A stretch of DNA of 64,000 bases from Rhodospirillaceae bacterium (lineage in GTDB: Bacteria > Pseudomonadota > Alphaproteobacteria > Rhodospirillales > Rhodospirillaceae), in NCBI GenBank assembly GCA_040219235.1, contig JAVJSV010000016.1:434001-498000 (forward strand), given 5' to 3'. The notes below the pieces were generated by a model. That model saw only the letters and a list, made by a program, of their open reading frames with translations. It did not search any database and had not been told where the DNA came from. This document shows, one piece after another, positions 33,884-43,615 of this stretch. Position 1 is the stretch's first letter, and each line of letters opens with the position of its first letter. Position numbers and translations under genes: made by a program.

Positions 33884-36283
33884 CTATTTGCTGGTGGCAA
33901 CGAAGACGCCGTCCCAATCTGCTGGTGGTGGGTCTAATTTGTACTCTTCAATCCGCGATTCATACAGAGCATAGAGTCCGGTCAGCTCATGAATATAGCC
34001 CTGCCCTGAGGCCCCAGAAATCAGCTGCCGCGCCTCGTCCATTGCGGCCTTGGCACCGTCCCAGTTTTGTTTGCGGTACTCAACCAGGACCCGGTCATGA
34101 ATTTTCTTAAGGGCTTTAAATTCTTCGCTCTTGGCAAACGCCGGATCGCCCATCAAAGCAAAGATGCGAACCGCTTCTGTTTTACCCTTCACTTTGATCA
34201 AGTCGAGTTCAACAGACGCATAATCTGATGCCAATCGCACCGTGTTATCGCCCAGCACAATCGTAACACCGTAAGCCTTCGATTGCCCTTCCAAGCGCGA
34301 TGCAAGGTTCACATTATCGCCGAGAACGGAATAGTCGAAGCGCTGTTCAGACCCCATATTCCCAACACACGCTTCGCCAGAATTGAGACCAATCCCAATT
34401 TTGATAGGCCGATGCTCACGCGCTTCTGCTTCAGCTTCCAAGCGCAACTCTTCGTTTAATACTTTTAGACCTTCGACCATCAACAAGGCCGACTTGCAGG
34501 AATCTCTGGAGTGATCTTCGTCCAACAATGGCGCATTCCAAAACGCCATAATGCAGTCGCCCATGTACTTATCGATGGTGCCGCTGTTGGCCAGGATAAT
34601 ATTGGTCATGGGGGTCAGGAATCGGTTGATCAGGCGCGTCAAACCCTGCGCATCAAACAGTTCTGAGATCGACGTAAAGCCACGGATGTCGCAGAACATA
34701 AATGTCATCTCACGCATCTCGCCGCCGAGGGCAAGCTGATCGGGATCATCGGCCAGTTTCTTAACGAGATCGGGAGACAAATATTGTCCAAATGCGGAGC
34801 GCACCTGCTTTTTCTGGGCCTCTTCCCGAATGAACGCTGCGTAGGTCAAAAAGCCGTAAAAAATGATCGCAACCATAACCGGGAAACCGGGATCCCAGAG
34901 TTCGAGGCGCGTGGAAAATGCGTTCCAAGAGAACCAGATCGCGAAAGAGGTTCCCGCCAGGAAAAACAGCATCGAAATACGCGCACCCAGAAGCGGCGTA
35001 ACGATAATCATCACCAAGCCGATGGCGATGGCCGCCAGAACTTCATAACCATCTGCAACCGCCGGACGGGTCAGCTGGGTACTATTTAAAATGTTTTCGA
35101 TCAGATTCGCGTGGACTTCTACTCCAGGTAAAACAGGATCAAGCGGCGTCGCACGAACATCGAACAGGCCCTGGGATGAGGTTCCGATGAGGGCAATCTT
35201 GCCTTCGAATCTATTGTCTGCAACGCGCCCGCCCAGCACGTCCGCCGCAGCGACGTAGTTGGCGCGATACTCGCTGTTCGGTGTGTAGTAAACCCAGATC
35301 CGGGCCGTGCGGTCGACGGGAATCTCGATGTTCTCTCGTACCGGACGCAGTTTTTGAAGAATGATGCGTTGCAGTCCATCGATTTCATCAGTTTCAACAA
35401 TGACGTTGCGGGCACCGAGATGAACCCGGATGGCCTCCAGGGACAGCGACGGAAAGATTCCGTTAGGACTAGCCACGATCATGGAGACGCGCCTGACAAT
35501 GCCATCAATCCGGTCTTCCGCCACGCTGAACACACCCCGCCCTTCTGCGGCCCGGTCCAGAACTTCAACGTTGCGGAGAATAAAGGGGTGATCTTCCAAC
35601 CACGGTCGGGGATCCGACCCCAATTCGCCACGGATCGAAGACCGCGTATATCCGGGATCAGAGCGCACCACAGACAAAGGCGTGTGCCCCATCACCACGC
35701 GCCCACTCTCCTTGATGGCCGCCGCAAAGAGGCCGTCATTTGTCGGTACGGCTTTCAGCGTGTTGCGGGTTTCTTCCGTAATCCCCGGAATACCGTCCGC
35801 CAACCCGGCGATAGAGGTTGTGTCCTCTTCAGGAAACACGATATCGAAAACGACGGCACTTGCCCCAAGTTCGGTTAACTTTGTAACCAGCTCCGCCCAA
35901 CGGGTGCGGGGCCAGGGCCACTGACCATATTCATCAAGGCTTTTTTCATCAAGATCGACGATCACAACCTGTGACGCGCCGCCCATAAACTCTCTTGGTT
36001 TTATCTGCTGATAGGTATCGAATGTCTTGGCACGAATAAGACGCAACAATTCCGGATCTTCATTTCGGATCCAGATCAGGCCGACAAGCCCGAGCAGCGT
36101 GGTCAAACGGCCGGTTTGAATAAGTGATTTATTGAACCACCGCCACCACCAACGGATTGAGATAAAACGGCCAAGTTCCATGCGCGCAAGCAGACGCCGC
36201 CCCCTCGCCTTTGGCGTGGCACCATCTTTCCGAGAGGTGTCATCTTCCTCAATGACCGTATCGTCGCGCACGGCAGCCCCCAA
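33884..36283 (-). CDS. CHASE2-domain class III adenylate/guanylate cyclase
   Basis: 799 residues from TTG 36283 (weak start; ATG 36181 is another choice). Order: short cytoplasmic basic N-terminus, membrane helix (about 58-74), extracytoplasmic CHASE2 sensor (about 85-390, VVIVDLDEKSLDEYGQWPWP near its start), three membrane helices (about 405-480), then a class III nucleotide cyclase domain (about 515-700) with metal-binding Asp in MFCDIRGFTSISE, KYMGDCIMAFW and DYSVLGDNVNLASRLE, and a C-terminal helical tail. It makes cAMP or cGMP in response to an outside signal. It sits opposite to and between secretion genes. Confidence 0.9.
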   Translation of the reverse strand: MGAAVRDDTVIEEDDTSRKDGATPKARGRRLLARMELGRFISIRWWWRWFNKSLIQTGRLTTLLGLVGLIWIRNEDPELLRLIRAKTFDTYQQIKPREFMGGASQVVIVDLDEKSLDEYGQWPWPRTRWAELVTKLTELGASAVVFDIVFPEEDTTSIAGLADGIPGITEETRNTLKAVPTNDGLFAAAIKESGRVVMGHTPLSVVRSDPGYTRSSIRGELGSDPRPWLEDHPFILRNVEVLDRAAEGRGVFSVAEDRIDGIVRRVSMIVASPNGIFPSLSLEAIRVHLGARNVIVETDEIDGLQRIILQKLRPVRENIEIPVDRTARIWVYYTPNSEYRANYVAAADVLGGRVADNRFEGKIALIGTSSQGLFDVRATPLDPVLPGVEVHANLIENILNSTQLTRPAVADGYEVLAAIAIGLVMIIVTPLLGARISMLFFLAGTSFAIWFSWNAFSTRLELWDPGFPVMVAIIFYGFLTYAAFIREEAQKKQVRSAFGQYLSPDLVKKLADDPDQLALGGEMREMTFMFCDIRGFTSISELFDAQGLTRLINRFLTPMTNIILANSGTIDKYMGDCIMAFWNAPLLDEDHSRDSCKSALLMVEGLKVLNEELRLEAEAEAREHRPIKIGIGLNSGEACVGNMGSEQRFDYSVLGDNVNLASRLEGQSKAYGVTIVLGDNTVRLASDYASVELDLIKVKGKTEAVRIFALMGDPAFAKSEEFKALKKIHDRVLVEYRKQNWDGAKAAMDEARQLISGASGQGYIHELTGLYALYESRIEEYKLDPPPADWDGVFVATSK

Positions 36284-36445
36284 GACGCCCCATTAAACTT
36301 ATAGAGTCACCACACTAACCGGTCCGTGCACGACAGAACAGGAAATTTCCACATTCCCTTTCACATCCTTCTGGCAACATCTTCCTGGTCACATCTTAAT
36401 AACGGCCTGCTATGCTTCACCCCAGAAAAGGGATAAATATCAGGC

Positions 36446-38269
36446 ATGTCTGAGACAAAAGATACTGCACCCACGTTTCTGGGTGGCCCCAACCGCGTGT
36501 GGCTTAAGGAGTTCATTACTCCGCTGCGGCCTATGTTTAAAGAGGTTCTGGCGGTTTCTTTGTTCGTGAACCTGCTGGCCGTCGCGGTCCCAGTATTCGT
36601 CCTTCAAGTCTATGATCGCGTCGTTTTTCATGCCGGAATGACGACTTTGCAGGGCTTGGTCATTGGCATGGCTGTGGTCATTGCCTTTGACTTTGTCCTG
36701 CGTCAGACGCGCGCGAAGGTGATGCAGAACGTCGCCTTGCGCCTTGACGTGGCTGTCGGCCGACGCCTTTTTGAAAAGGTCATGGCGCTTCCCCTGCGCA
36801 GCCTCGAAAGCCGCCCAGCTTCCTATTGGCAACTGCTATTTCGGGATGTCGAGGCGGTCAGGTCAACGTTGTCTGGGGCCTCAGCCATTTTATGTGCTGA
36901 CCTGCCGTTCGCGATTCTCTTTCTCACCGTTGTCTTTCTCATCGCCTGGCCTGTGGCCTGGGTGCTGGTCATTGCCTTTGTCATTTTTGTTGTGCTGGCC
37001 TGGCGCTCCGGAAAGATCGTCGCCGCGGCAGCCGAAGATGAAAAAACAAAAATGCTAAGTCGTGATGCGCTGGTGTCTGAAATGATAATGGGACGCGGCA
37101 CGGTCAAAGCGTTGGCCATGTCAGATCACCTGCGCCCCATGTGGGAAGATCGTCAAGCCGACACCATTCAGCAGTCCATCATTCGTGGAACCAAAACAGA
37201 TTCCTTTGTCAACGCCGGGCATGGACTCACAATGTTCACAACCGTCGCGATGACCACAGTTGGCGCAGTCGCGATTATGAACCAGGAACTGACCATTGGC
37301 GGCCTGATCGCTGCGAATATGTTGAGTGGTCGGCTTCTTGGGCCACTCAATCAGCTGGTCGGCGCTTGGCGCAATTATGTCTCCTTTGGTCAGTCTGTTG
37401 ATCGGCTTGGGAGTTTGTTTGCCGAGGCAGATGATAAACAACACAGCAGCATCACAATGGACCGCCCGAAAGGACGGATCACGCTCGAGGATACGTCGTT
37501 CAGATATGGTGAGCGGACGCCGCCCGTTGTTGATGCCATCAAACTGGATATTAACCCCGGCGGTGTAACCGCAATCATGGGCGCCAACGGCAGTGGTAAA
37601 TCGACACTGCTGAAGTTGATTCTGGGGCTTTACACACCGGTCGAAGGCCGTGTCCTGCTCGACGGTGCAGACGTCAAACAATTTGCCCGTAAGGACCTGG
37701 CCGGTTGGATCGGCTACGTCCCACAAGAGTGTGTGCTGTTCAATGGAACCATTCGGGAAAACATCGCCCAATCTCATCCGCACGCCACGGATGCTGAGAT
37801 CATTCATGCCTCCAAGCTGGGTCAAGCGCATGCTTTGGTTGTCGATCTTCCTGAGGGCTACGGTACGGCTGTCGGCGAAAGCGGCACGTTGTTATCTGGC
37901 GGTATGCGCCAGCGCATCGCCATTGCCAGAGCCCTCGTCGGCGACCCGCCCGTGATCGTTATGGACGAGCCCTCCGGCAGCCTCGACAAAGACGCGGAGA
38001 CAAACTTGCGCAACACGCTGGCTGAGCTTGGTAAGAATCATACGGTCATCGTTGTTACACACAGCCCGGTTCTGCTGCAGGCCTGTAACAATGTCGTTAT
38101 CATGGACCATGGCCGCATTCAGGCGGCTGGACCAACACGACAGGTTATGGAAGCGATGGCAAAAATACGCGCTGAGGCTGCATCCCAAGACACGACCACT
38201 CCGCCAGCGACACGCGGCAAAGCGGCCCACCTCAAAGCTGTTCAGCCCCTTACGGAACCCAAAGACTGA
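36446..38269 (+). CDS. Type I secretion ABC transporter permease/ATPase
   Basis: 607 residues. It begins directly with the transmembrane domain (about 30-320, six helices) with no N-terminal C39 peptidase-like domain, so it is of the PrtD type. Nucleotide-binding domain about 345-575: Walker A GANGSGKST (379-387), Q-loop, signature LLSGGMRQRIAIARAL, Walker B VIVMDEPSGSLD, H-loop VTHSP. It drives secretion of a C-terminal-signal protein across both membranes with the HlyD adaptor encoded one base downstream and the TolC-like protein at 32508. The exported protein is not in the window. Confidence 0.92.
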   Translation: MSETKDTAPTFLGGPNRVWLKEFITPLRPMFKEVLAVSLFVNLLAVAVPVFVLQVYDRVVFHAGMTTLQGLVIGMAVVIAFDFVLRQTRAKVMQNVALRLDVAVGRRLFEKVMALPLRSLESRPASYWQLLFRDVEAVRSTLSGASAILCADLPFAILFLTVVFLIAWPVAWVLVIAFVIFVVLAWRSGKIVAAAAEDEKTKMLSRDALVSEMIMGRGTVKALAMSDHLRPMWEDRQADTIQQSIIRGTKTDSFVNAGHGLTMFTTVAMTTVGAVAIMNQELTIGGLIAANMLSGRLLGPLNQLVGAWRNYVSFGQSVDRLGSLFAEADDKQHSSITMDRPKGRITLEDTSFRYGERTPPVVDAIKLDINPGGVTAIMGANGSGKSTLLKLILGLYTPVEGRVLLDGADVKQFARKDLAGWIGYVPQECVLFNGTIRENIAQSHPHATDAEIIHASKLGQAHALVVDLPEGYGTAVGESGTLLSGGMRQRIAIARALVGDPPVIVMDEPSGSLDKDAETNLRNTLAELGKNHTVIVVTHSPVLLQACNNVVIMDHGRIQAAGPTRQVMEAMAKIRAEAASQDTTTPPATRGKAAHLKAVQPLTEPKD

Positions 38270-38270
38270 T

Positions 38271-39560
38271 ATGAGCCAACTCGACGATCTTATAGAGCAT
38301 AGTGAAGCCCCAAACTGGCGCCTCGTAACCTATTTAATTATGGGTCTTCTTGGCCTGTTCTTGCTGTGGTCTGCCTTTGCCAATTTAGATGAAGTGGCCA
38401 TTGCCCCAGGTGAGGTTGTCCCCCAAGGCCGCATTAAAACCATTCAACATTTGGAAGGCGGATTGATAGATGACCTGTTCGTCAGAGACGGAGACACCGT
38501 GCGCGAAGGCGCACCGCTGGTTCAGCTCGACCTCGCTGGCACTGTCACCAATCTCGAAGAACTCCAAATCAGACGCGATGGGCTTTTGATACGCAAAGCC
38601 AGGCTTGAAGCAGAGGCCAACGGCACACCTCTCACACTGCCATCCAATATGGCGGGTGGCATGGACAATATTATCGAAGCCGAACGCCAAGCCTATGATG
38701 CGCGGCTACGCGAACTGAACAGCACGCGATCCGTGTTGGAAGGTCAAGCGGTGCAACGCACCCAAGACGTGCGCGAAGTTGAGGCGAGACTCAACGCCTT
38801 TCGTACAAACCTTGGTCTCGCGCGACAACGCCTGACCATGTCGGCTGATCTCCTAAAAGATAAGCTGCAATCGCCGATGGAACACTTGCAAATCGAAAGC
38901 GAAGTCGAGAGTTTTGAAGGCGAAATTGCCTCGCTGAACGAAGCCTTACCCCGTGCCCAGGCCGCATTGGACGAAGCTTTGGAACGCATACAGGAGCTTG
39001 ATTTACGGTTTGCACGGGAAGCCCGCGAACTCTTGGGCGAGACTGAAATGAGCATTGCCCGCACGCGGGAATTGCTAACCACCGCCGATGATCAACAGAC
39101 ACGGACGACAATCCGCAGTCCAATTACGGGCGTTGTGAAAAACATGCGCTACACCACAATCGGTGGCGTTGTCCGGCCTGGTGAACCAATTCTGGATATC
39201 GTGCCCTCGGAAGACACACTTGTGGTGGAAGTCAGGCTCAACCCAATGGATCGCGGTTTTGTGCAAGAAGGGCAAGCGGCAACCATCAAAATAGATACCT
39301 ACGATTTTGTCCGTTACGGTGGCATCGAAGGAGAAGTTATTTCCGTTGCTCCGGACTCCACAGTGCCTGAGAACGCGCCACCGTATTTCAAAGTCATCGT
39401 GAAGACCGCACAACCTTGGCTCGGAGAAGAAGAAGACGGGTACCTGATTTCACCAGGGATGGGCGCAACGGTCGATATCCACACCGGAACCAAATCCGTC
39501 CTGGACTATCTCATCAAACCGGTTCTGAAATTAAAGCACGAAGCTTTTAGAGAACGCTGA
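38271..39560 (+). CDS. HlyD-family type I secretion adaptor
   Basis: 429 residues from ATG 38271, one base after the ABC gene stop, so co-translated. One membrane helix (about 21-40, LIMGLLGLFLLWSAFANLDE), then the lipoyl half (GEVVPQGRIKTIQHLEGG), long coiled-coil helices (about 95-300) and the beta-barrel (VEVRLNPMDRGFVQEG, then TIKIDTYDFVRYG). It bridges the inner-membrane ABC and the outer-membrane duct. An upstream extension of the frame inside the ABC gene is not coding. Confidence 0.93.
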   Translation: MSQLDDLIEHSEAPNWRLVTYLIMGLLGLFLLWSAFANLDEVAIAPGEVVPQGRIKTIQHLEGGLIDDLFVRDGDTVREGAPLVQLDLAGTVTNLEELQIRRDGLLIRKARLEAEANGTPLTLPSNMAGGMDNIIEAERQAYDARLRELNSTRSVLEGQAVQRTQDVREVEARLNAFRTNLGLARQRLTMSADLLKDKLQSPMEHLQIESEVESFEGEIASLNEALPRAQAALDEALERIQELDLRFAREARELLGETEMSIARTRELLTTADDQQTRTTIRSPITGVVKNMRYTTIGGVVRPGEPILDIVPSEDTLVVEVRLNPMDRGFVQEGQAATIKIDTYDFVRYGGIEGEVISVAPDSTVPENAPPYFKVIVKTAQPWLGEEEDGYLISPGMGATVDIHTGTKSVLDYLIKPVLKLKHEAFRER

Positions 39561-39590
39561 ATTGCTTAAAAGCTGGTAATTGAGTCTCGC

Positions 39591-40418
39591 TCAGGTTCCG
39601 GGCGTTAAAATCATATGTTCGCGGGCAACCAGAGTACCATCCCACATTTCGCGCGCCTTGATTTCAATGTCCCTCATGAAATCATCATTATGGTCTGGGT
39701 CGTGATGGAAAATCGCCAGTTGTTTGACACCGGCCATTTTACAGAGCCGCACACCTTCTTCCCAGGTTGAATGACCCCATCCAATTTTTGCTGGGAACTC
39801 TTCATCCGTATAGGTGCAGTCATAAATCACCAGATCCGCCCCTTCGATCAGGGCCAGAACGGTCTCATCTGGTTTACCAACCACATGTTCCGTATCGGTA
39901 ACGTAGCAGATCGATTTACCATCATGCTCGATGCGGTAGCCGGTGGCTCCATTGGGATGGTTCAAAGGTTTGGTGACCAGCTTAATGCCCGGATAGGGCT
40001 CCCAGTTTTCGCCCGCATGAAAATCGATAAACTCAAGCTCGGCTTGCAAAGCCTCCAGCGGAACCGGAAACGTCGGGTTTGCCATTTGATTGGCTAAGAC
40101 ATTCTCGATCCCGCCATGATCCGACAAATGCCCGGCATGAATAGAAAAATGATTGTTGGGCATAAACGTCGGACCAAAAAACGGGAAGCCGTTGATGTGG
40201 TCCCAGTGGGTGTGCGTGAGCAAAATTATGCCCTCTTTGACACCATCCCGAATAAAATCTGAGCCGAGCTGGCGGATGCCTGTGCCCGCATCAAGAATGA
40301 TACGCTTATCTCCAGCGAAGACTTCAAGGCAACTTGTATTACCGCCATACACCACATGCTGTGGTGATGGACATGCAATGCTGCCGCGAACCCCCCAAAA
40401 CTTTACAGCCAATGTCAT
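39591..40418 (-). CDS. MBL-fold metal-dependent hydrolase
   Basis: 275 residues. Starts VKFWGVRGSIACPSP, a hallmark of an MBL subfamily, with metal ligands in LLTHTHWDH (His69, His71, Asp73, His74), then HPNGATGYRIEH and YVTDTEH, YDCTYTDEE and HHDPDHNDD. The substrate of this subgroup is not settled; phosphodiesterase activity on cyclic nucleotides or related diesters is plausible. It is convergent with the hlyD gene (31 bases apart) and close to the cyclase gene, so a cyclic nucleotide role is an inference from context. Confidence 0.85.
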   Translation of the reverse strand: MTLAVKFWGVRGSIACPSPQHVVYGGNTSCLEVFAGDKRIILDAGTGIRQLGSDFIRDGVKEGIILLTHTHWDHINGFPFFGPTFMPNNHFSIHAGHLSDHGGIENVLANQMANPTFPVPLEALQAELEFIDFHAGENWEPYPGIKLVTKPLNHPNGATGYRIEHDGKSICYVTDTEHVVGKPDETVLALIEGADLVIYDCTYTDEEFPAKIGWGHSTWEEGVRLCKMAGVKQLAIFHHDPDHNDDFMRDIEIKAREMWDGTLVAREHMILTPGT

Positions 40419-40734
40419 TCGTTATCGATCCAGTCAGGCTTGCGTTTTCTGCCCGTTGGGTTTCACTATGCCTTACCTGGCGCTCTTACCCTATCCGCAA
40501 TGTGTAACACTTTGAGGTCATTCACCAATAGATAAATACTGATAAGATTTCGACTCAATAGTCAATTAAATCATTACGTGTATTTTTCAACCATAAATTA
40601 TATTGTAAGAAAATATCTCTCATATAATCTCAGGCGCATGTTATTGTGAAGGATCAAGCAGCTTTATGCTGCTCCTGTGCCGGACCTTAGCGGACCAGCT
40701 TCAGTCTGATCGCGCACTTTAAATCACGAGAATT
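40419..40734. other. Intergenic region before gcrA
   Basis: 316 bases between the MBL gene start and the gcrA stop. It contains an AT-rich part (40545-40630) that may hold the MBL promoter, a small hairpin agcagc/gctgct at 40657-40673, and a repeated ggaccttagcggacc. No gene is visible. Confidence 0.5.
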
Positions 40735-41118
40735 TTAGGAGGACGCGCTCTCACCACGGTTTTTATTCGAGCCGACATAGGCTTGCGCGCAATGTTCTGC
40801 ACAATAAGGCTTGGTCTGAAAGATCGGCTTTCCGCAGAAGTGAAAATCTTCTTCTTTTGGGTCGCCATGGGGCCAGCGGCAGGTCTGGCTGTTTAAAGTC
40901 GCCAAGGTATAGACCTGTGTTTCTTCCTTCTTGACCTCTGGCTTCTTGCCCGCACGGCGAATGGGGGATGGCCTGCTTTTGAGACCAAGGCGATGGGCCT
41001 TGCCAACAACCGCATTCTTAGAGACGCCTAAGCGCTTTCCAATTTCGCCTGTGGTTAACCCATCAGACCAGAGCTTCTTGAGTTTTCCGATACGGTCATC
41101 TGTCCAGACTTCAGGCAT
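40735..41118 (-). CDS. gcrA: Cell-cycle regulator GcrA
   Basis: 127 residues from ATG 41118 (MPEVWTDDRIGKLKKLW). N-terminal DNA-binding domain (WTDDRIGKLKKLWSDGLTTG, then KRLGVSKNAVVGKAHRLGL), a basic linker and the C-terminal part that binds sigma70 domain 2 (CRWPHGDP, FHFCGKP, PYCAEHCAQAYV). GcrA acts with sigma70 at promoters that carry GANTC sites methylated by CcrM. The visible frame extends 21 codons further, but the family start is here. The ModA gene is divergent. Confidence 0.95.
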   Translation of the reverse strand: MPEVWTDDRIGKLKKLWSDGLTTGEIGKRLGVSKNAVVGKAHRLGLKSRPSPIRRAGKKPEVKKEETQVYTLATLNSQTCRWPHGDPKEEDFHFCGKPIFQTKPYCAEHCAQAYVGSNKNRGESASS

Positions 41119-41252
41119 GAGAATCCTCAGAGTTAGCGGGTCAAAAAAAGGTAACACCATGGAAGGCCCGGGAACATACATATCCCGCGGACTTGTGTCT
41201 AGAATAGGAACGCATAAGATCGCAGTTGGTTCGCTCGTATCGGAGATAGGGT

Positions 41253-42131
41253 GTGAATAGACGACCTGCGCTTGGTTTAATCCTGTTATTCTGTTTTACA
41301 CTTTTAGGCCCGGTCCAAGACGCCCAAAGCACTGAAACGAAACGCATTATTGTCCTTGCCGCCGCCAGCACCACAACCGCCCTGAATGACATTGCAGAAA
41401 AATACCAGAGTGAAACAGGAATAAGCGTTCGCGTGTCGATTAGCAGTTCAGGCACTCTTGCCCGGCAGATCATGCAAGGTGCCCCTGCTGATATCTACAT
41501 TGCAGCCGCACAAGACTGGATCCGCACGCTCACCGCCGCAGGCTATATCGAACCAGATTATACGCGAATTCTAGCCCGAAACCGCTTGGTTATTGTGAGT
41601 CCAAAAACTGAAAATGCGACCCGGTTGCTGAATACGTCGAAGCCTGTGGAGGTCTTGCGCCGGCTGGATGGTGGGCGTCTAGCCATTGGCGATCCAGCAC
41701 ACGTACCCGCTGGACGTTACGCGCAACAGGCGCTTGAAAATCTCGGTCTATGGGCGGCGGTCCGTGACCGCTTGGCACGCCAGGTTAATGTGCGCGCTGT
41801 GCTCGCAATGGTCGAACGTGGCGAAACGCCGCTTGGTATTGTTTACGCAACCGACGCGGCCTTAAGCCAAAAAGTAAGGCTGGCGGCGATCATTCCACCT
41901 GAGTCTCACACCCCGATTATTTACACAGCAGCGGTGATAACCGGGCGCGCCTTGCCTCCGGTATTAGATTTTTACAACTATCTTTCCACTGCAGCAGCCC
42001 AGAGCATCCTTGAATCGCATGGATTTGCCGTGATGCGCGATGTTGCCGCTGATCCGGGTTCCGCAGATCAGACGCTCATAAATCAAGAGCCCACAGATCA
42101 AACCGCCACAACAGGGCCTGAGAGACCATAA
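41253..42131 (+). CDS. modA: Molybdate ABC transporter substrate-binding protein
   Basis: 292 residues from GTG 41253. Signal peptide (LGLILLFCFTLLGPVQDAQS), then the periplasmic binding fold with the oxyanion-binding blocks IIVLAAASTTTALN, SISSSGTLARQIM and GAPADIYIAA, and IGDPAHVPAGRYAQQAL. Binds molybdate or tungstate. No modB or modC follow here, so the permease and ATPase genes must be elsewhere. The C-terminus has an extra Gln/Thr/Pro tail (about 268-292) that overlaps the end of the convergent DUF1491 gene by 34 bases. Confidence 0.88.
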   Translation: MNRRPALGLILLFCFTLLGPVQDAQSTETKRIIVLAAASTTTALNDIAEKYQSETGISVRVSISSSGTLARQIMQGAPADIYIAAAQDWIRTLTAAGYIEPDYTRILARNRLVIVSPKTENATRLLNTSKPVEVLRRLDGGRLAIGDPAHVPAGRYAQQALENLGLWAAVRDRLARQVNVRAVLAMVERGETPLGIVYATDAALSQKVRLAAIIPPESHTPIIYTAAVITGRALPPVLDFYNYLSTAAAQSILESHGFAVMRDVAADPGSADQTLINQEPTDQTATTGPERP

Positions 42132-42439
42132 TTCGCTTTAGGGTCTTCAACCTCAACCACCCATAGGTCCGCGTCATAATGGGCTTGGCGCTGAATATAA
42201 GCATCCGCCTCGGATTCAGGCACCAGATCGGATCCCGTCCCCGCAAACCACGCCAACTGCCCGTGTTCATCTCGAATCTGGCTATAGACTTGGCAGCCCA
42301 GCTCTAACCGATTCACCTTAATCAAAACCGCTCCGGCATCTTCATCGCCACGCCGGATCAGAACAGCCATATACCCCTGCCCTTCGGTCCGTCGCAGGAA
42401 AGCTTGTATCCAGATGCGCGTTTTAACCCGAGTTTCCAA
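42098..42439 (-). CDS. DUF1491-family protein
   Basis: 113 residues, a conserved alphaproteobacterial family of unknown function. Blocks present: RIWIQAFLRRTE, VLIRRGDEDAGAVLIKVNRL, EADAYIQRQAHYDADLWVVE and VEDP. A small soluble alpha/beta protein is likely. It overlaps the modA 3' end, and is divergent from motA 130 bases away. Confidence 0.88.
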   Translation of the reverse strand: METRVKTRIWIQAFLRRTEGQGYMAVLIRRGDEDAGAVLIKVNRLELGCQVYSQIRDEHGQLAWFAGTGSDLVPESEADAYIQRQAHYDADLWVVEVEDPKANYGLSGPVVAV

Positions 42440-42570
42440 AGCTCTACCCTTGCCAGCACGAAAGAATTGACCTTTGATAAGCCATTGAAATGGTATAGGT
42501 AAACTGACGTCTCTTGCTCAATCTGGGCGGCGACGGGCCGAAAACCGGCAGAGGGGGAACAGGACAGTTC

Positions 42571-43440
42571 ATGCGTGGGATTATTGGCATCGTTGTCGTC
42601 TTGGTCTGTGTTTTCGGTGGCTACACGGCCTCCGGTGGTAAATTTGACGTTATCCTTAAAGCACTTCCGTTCGAGATGACTATTATTTTTGGTGGGGCCA
42701 TGGGGGCGCTCATCATCGGTAACACTGGCAAGGTCATCAAAGGCACATTCAGCGGCATTAAAAAGACCTTCGGTGGCCCAAAGTGGAAGCAGCAAGACTT
42801 TCTGGATATTCTCTGCCTGCTCTTCACCATCACCAAGATGATCAAATCAAAGGGCATTTTGGTGATCGAAAGCCATATCGAGAACCCAAAAGAAAGCGAT
42901 ATCTTCCAAAAGTATCCCCGTATTCTTGCAGATCACTTTGCTGTCGACTTTATTTGCGACACCCTGCGCATGTTGTCGATGAATCTGGACGACCCGCATC
43001 AAGTCTATGATGCGATGGAATCTCAGCTTGAGAAGCACCATCACGAAGCCATGAAGCCGCAAGAAGCGCTACAGACCATGGCAGATGGTCTTCCGGCCAT
43101 CGGGATCGTTGCCGCCGTGCTGGGCGTGATTAAGACCATGGCCTCGGTCACAGAACCCCCTGAGGTATTGGGAAAACTCATTGGTGGTGCCCTCACGGGG
43201 ACATTCCTGGGTGTGTTCTTGGCTTATCTCCTGGTCGGCCCTTTTGCGACACGGTTGAGCCAGATTTTGGATGAAGAACACCATTTCTATCTCATCATCC
43301 GCGATGTGCTCGTGTCACACCTCAACGGCAATGCCCCTCAAGTTTCTGTGGAAATTGGGCGTGGCAACGTGCCTTCAAGCATGCAACCGACCTTTTTCGA
43401 GTTGGAAGAGGCCCTCAACGCCGAACCAGCTCCAGCTTAA
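42571..43440 (+). CDS. motA: Flagellar motor stator protein MotA
   Basis: 289 residues from ATG 42571 with a GAGGGGG site upstream. Four membrane helices (about 1-22, 32-52, 170-190, 200-220), cytoplasmic loop with charged residues, and the family block DGLPAIGIVAAVLGVIKTM, then PPEVLGKLIGGALTGTFLG. Proton-type stator subunit that generates torque with MotB. MotB is not next to it. The next gene encodes an unknown helical protein. No other flagellar gene is in the window. Confidence 0.93.
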   Translation: MRGIIGIVVVLVCVFGGYTASGGKFDVILKALPFEMTIIFGGAMGALIIGNTGKVIKGTFSGIKKTFGGPKWKQQDFLDILCLLFTITKMIKSKGILVIESHIENPKESDIFQKYPRILADHFAVDFICDTLRMLSMNLDDPHQVYDAMESQLEKHHHEAMKPQEALQTMADGLPAIGIVAAVLGVIKTMASVTEPPEVLGKLIGGALTGTFLGVFLAYLLVGPFATRLSQILDEEHHFYLIIRDVLVSHLNGNAPQVSVEIGRGNVPSSMQPTFFELEEALNAEPAPA

Positions 43441-43615
43441 AAGCCTATAAAACTAAGGCTTTACAGCCGGTTCATGCTTTGAGTGGCAATCCCGCTAACA
43501 CCTTGTTTGCAGTGGTACAATTGTGCGGGTCGTAATAGTATTGAGACGAATAGAATGCGCCCGGCGTAGGCAACTTCGCGCGTGCATACAACTACTGTTG
43601 GTTGATGTTTGATCC

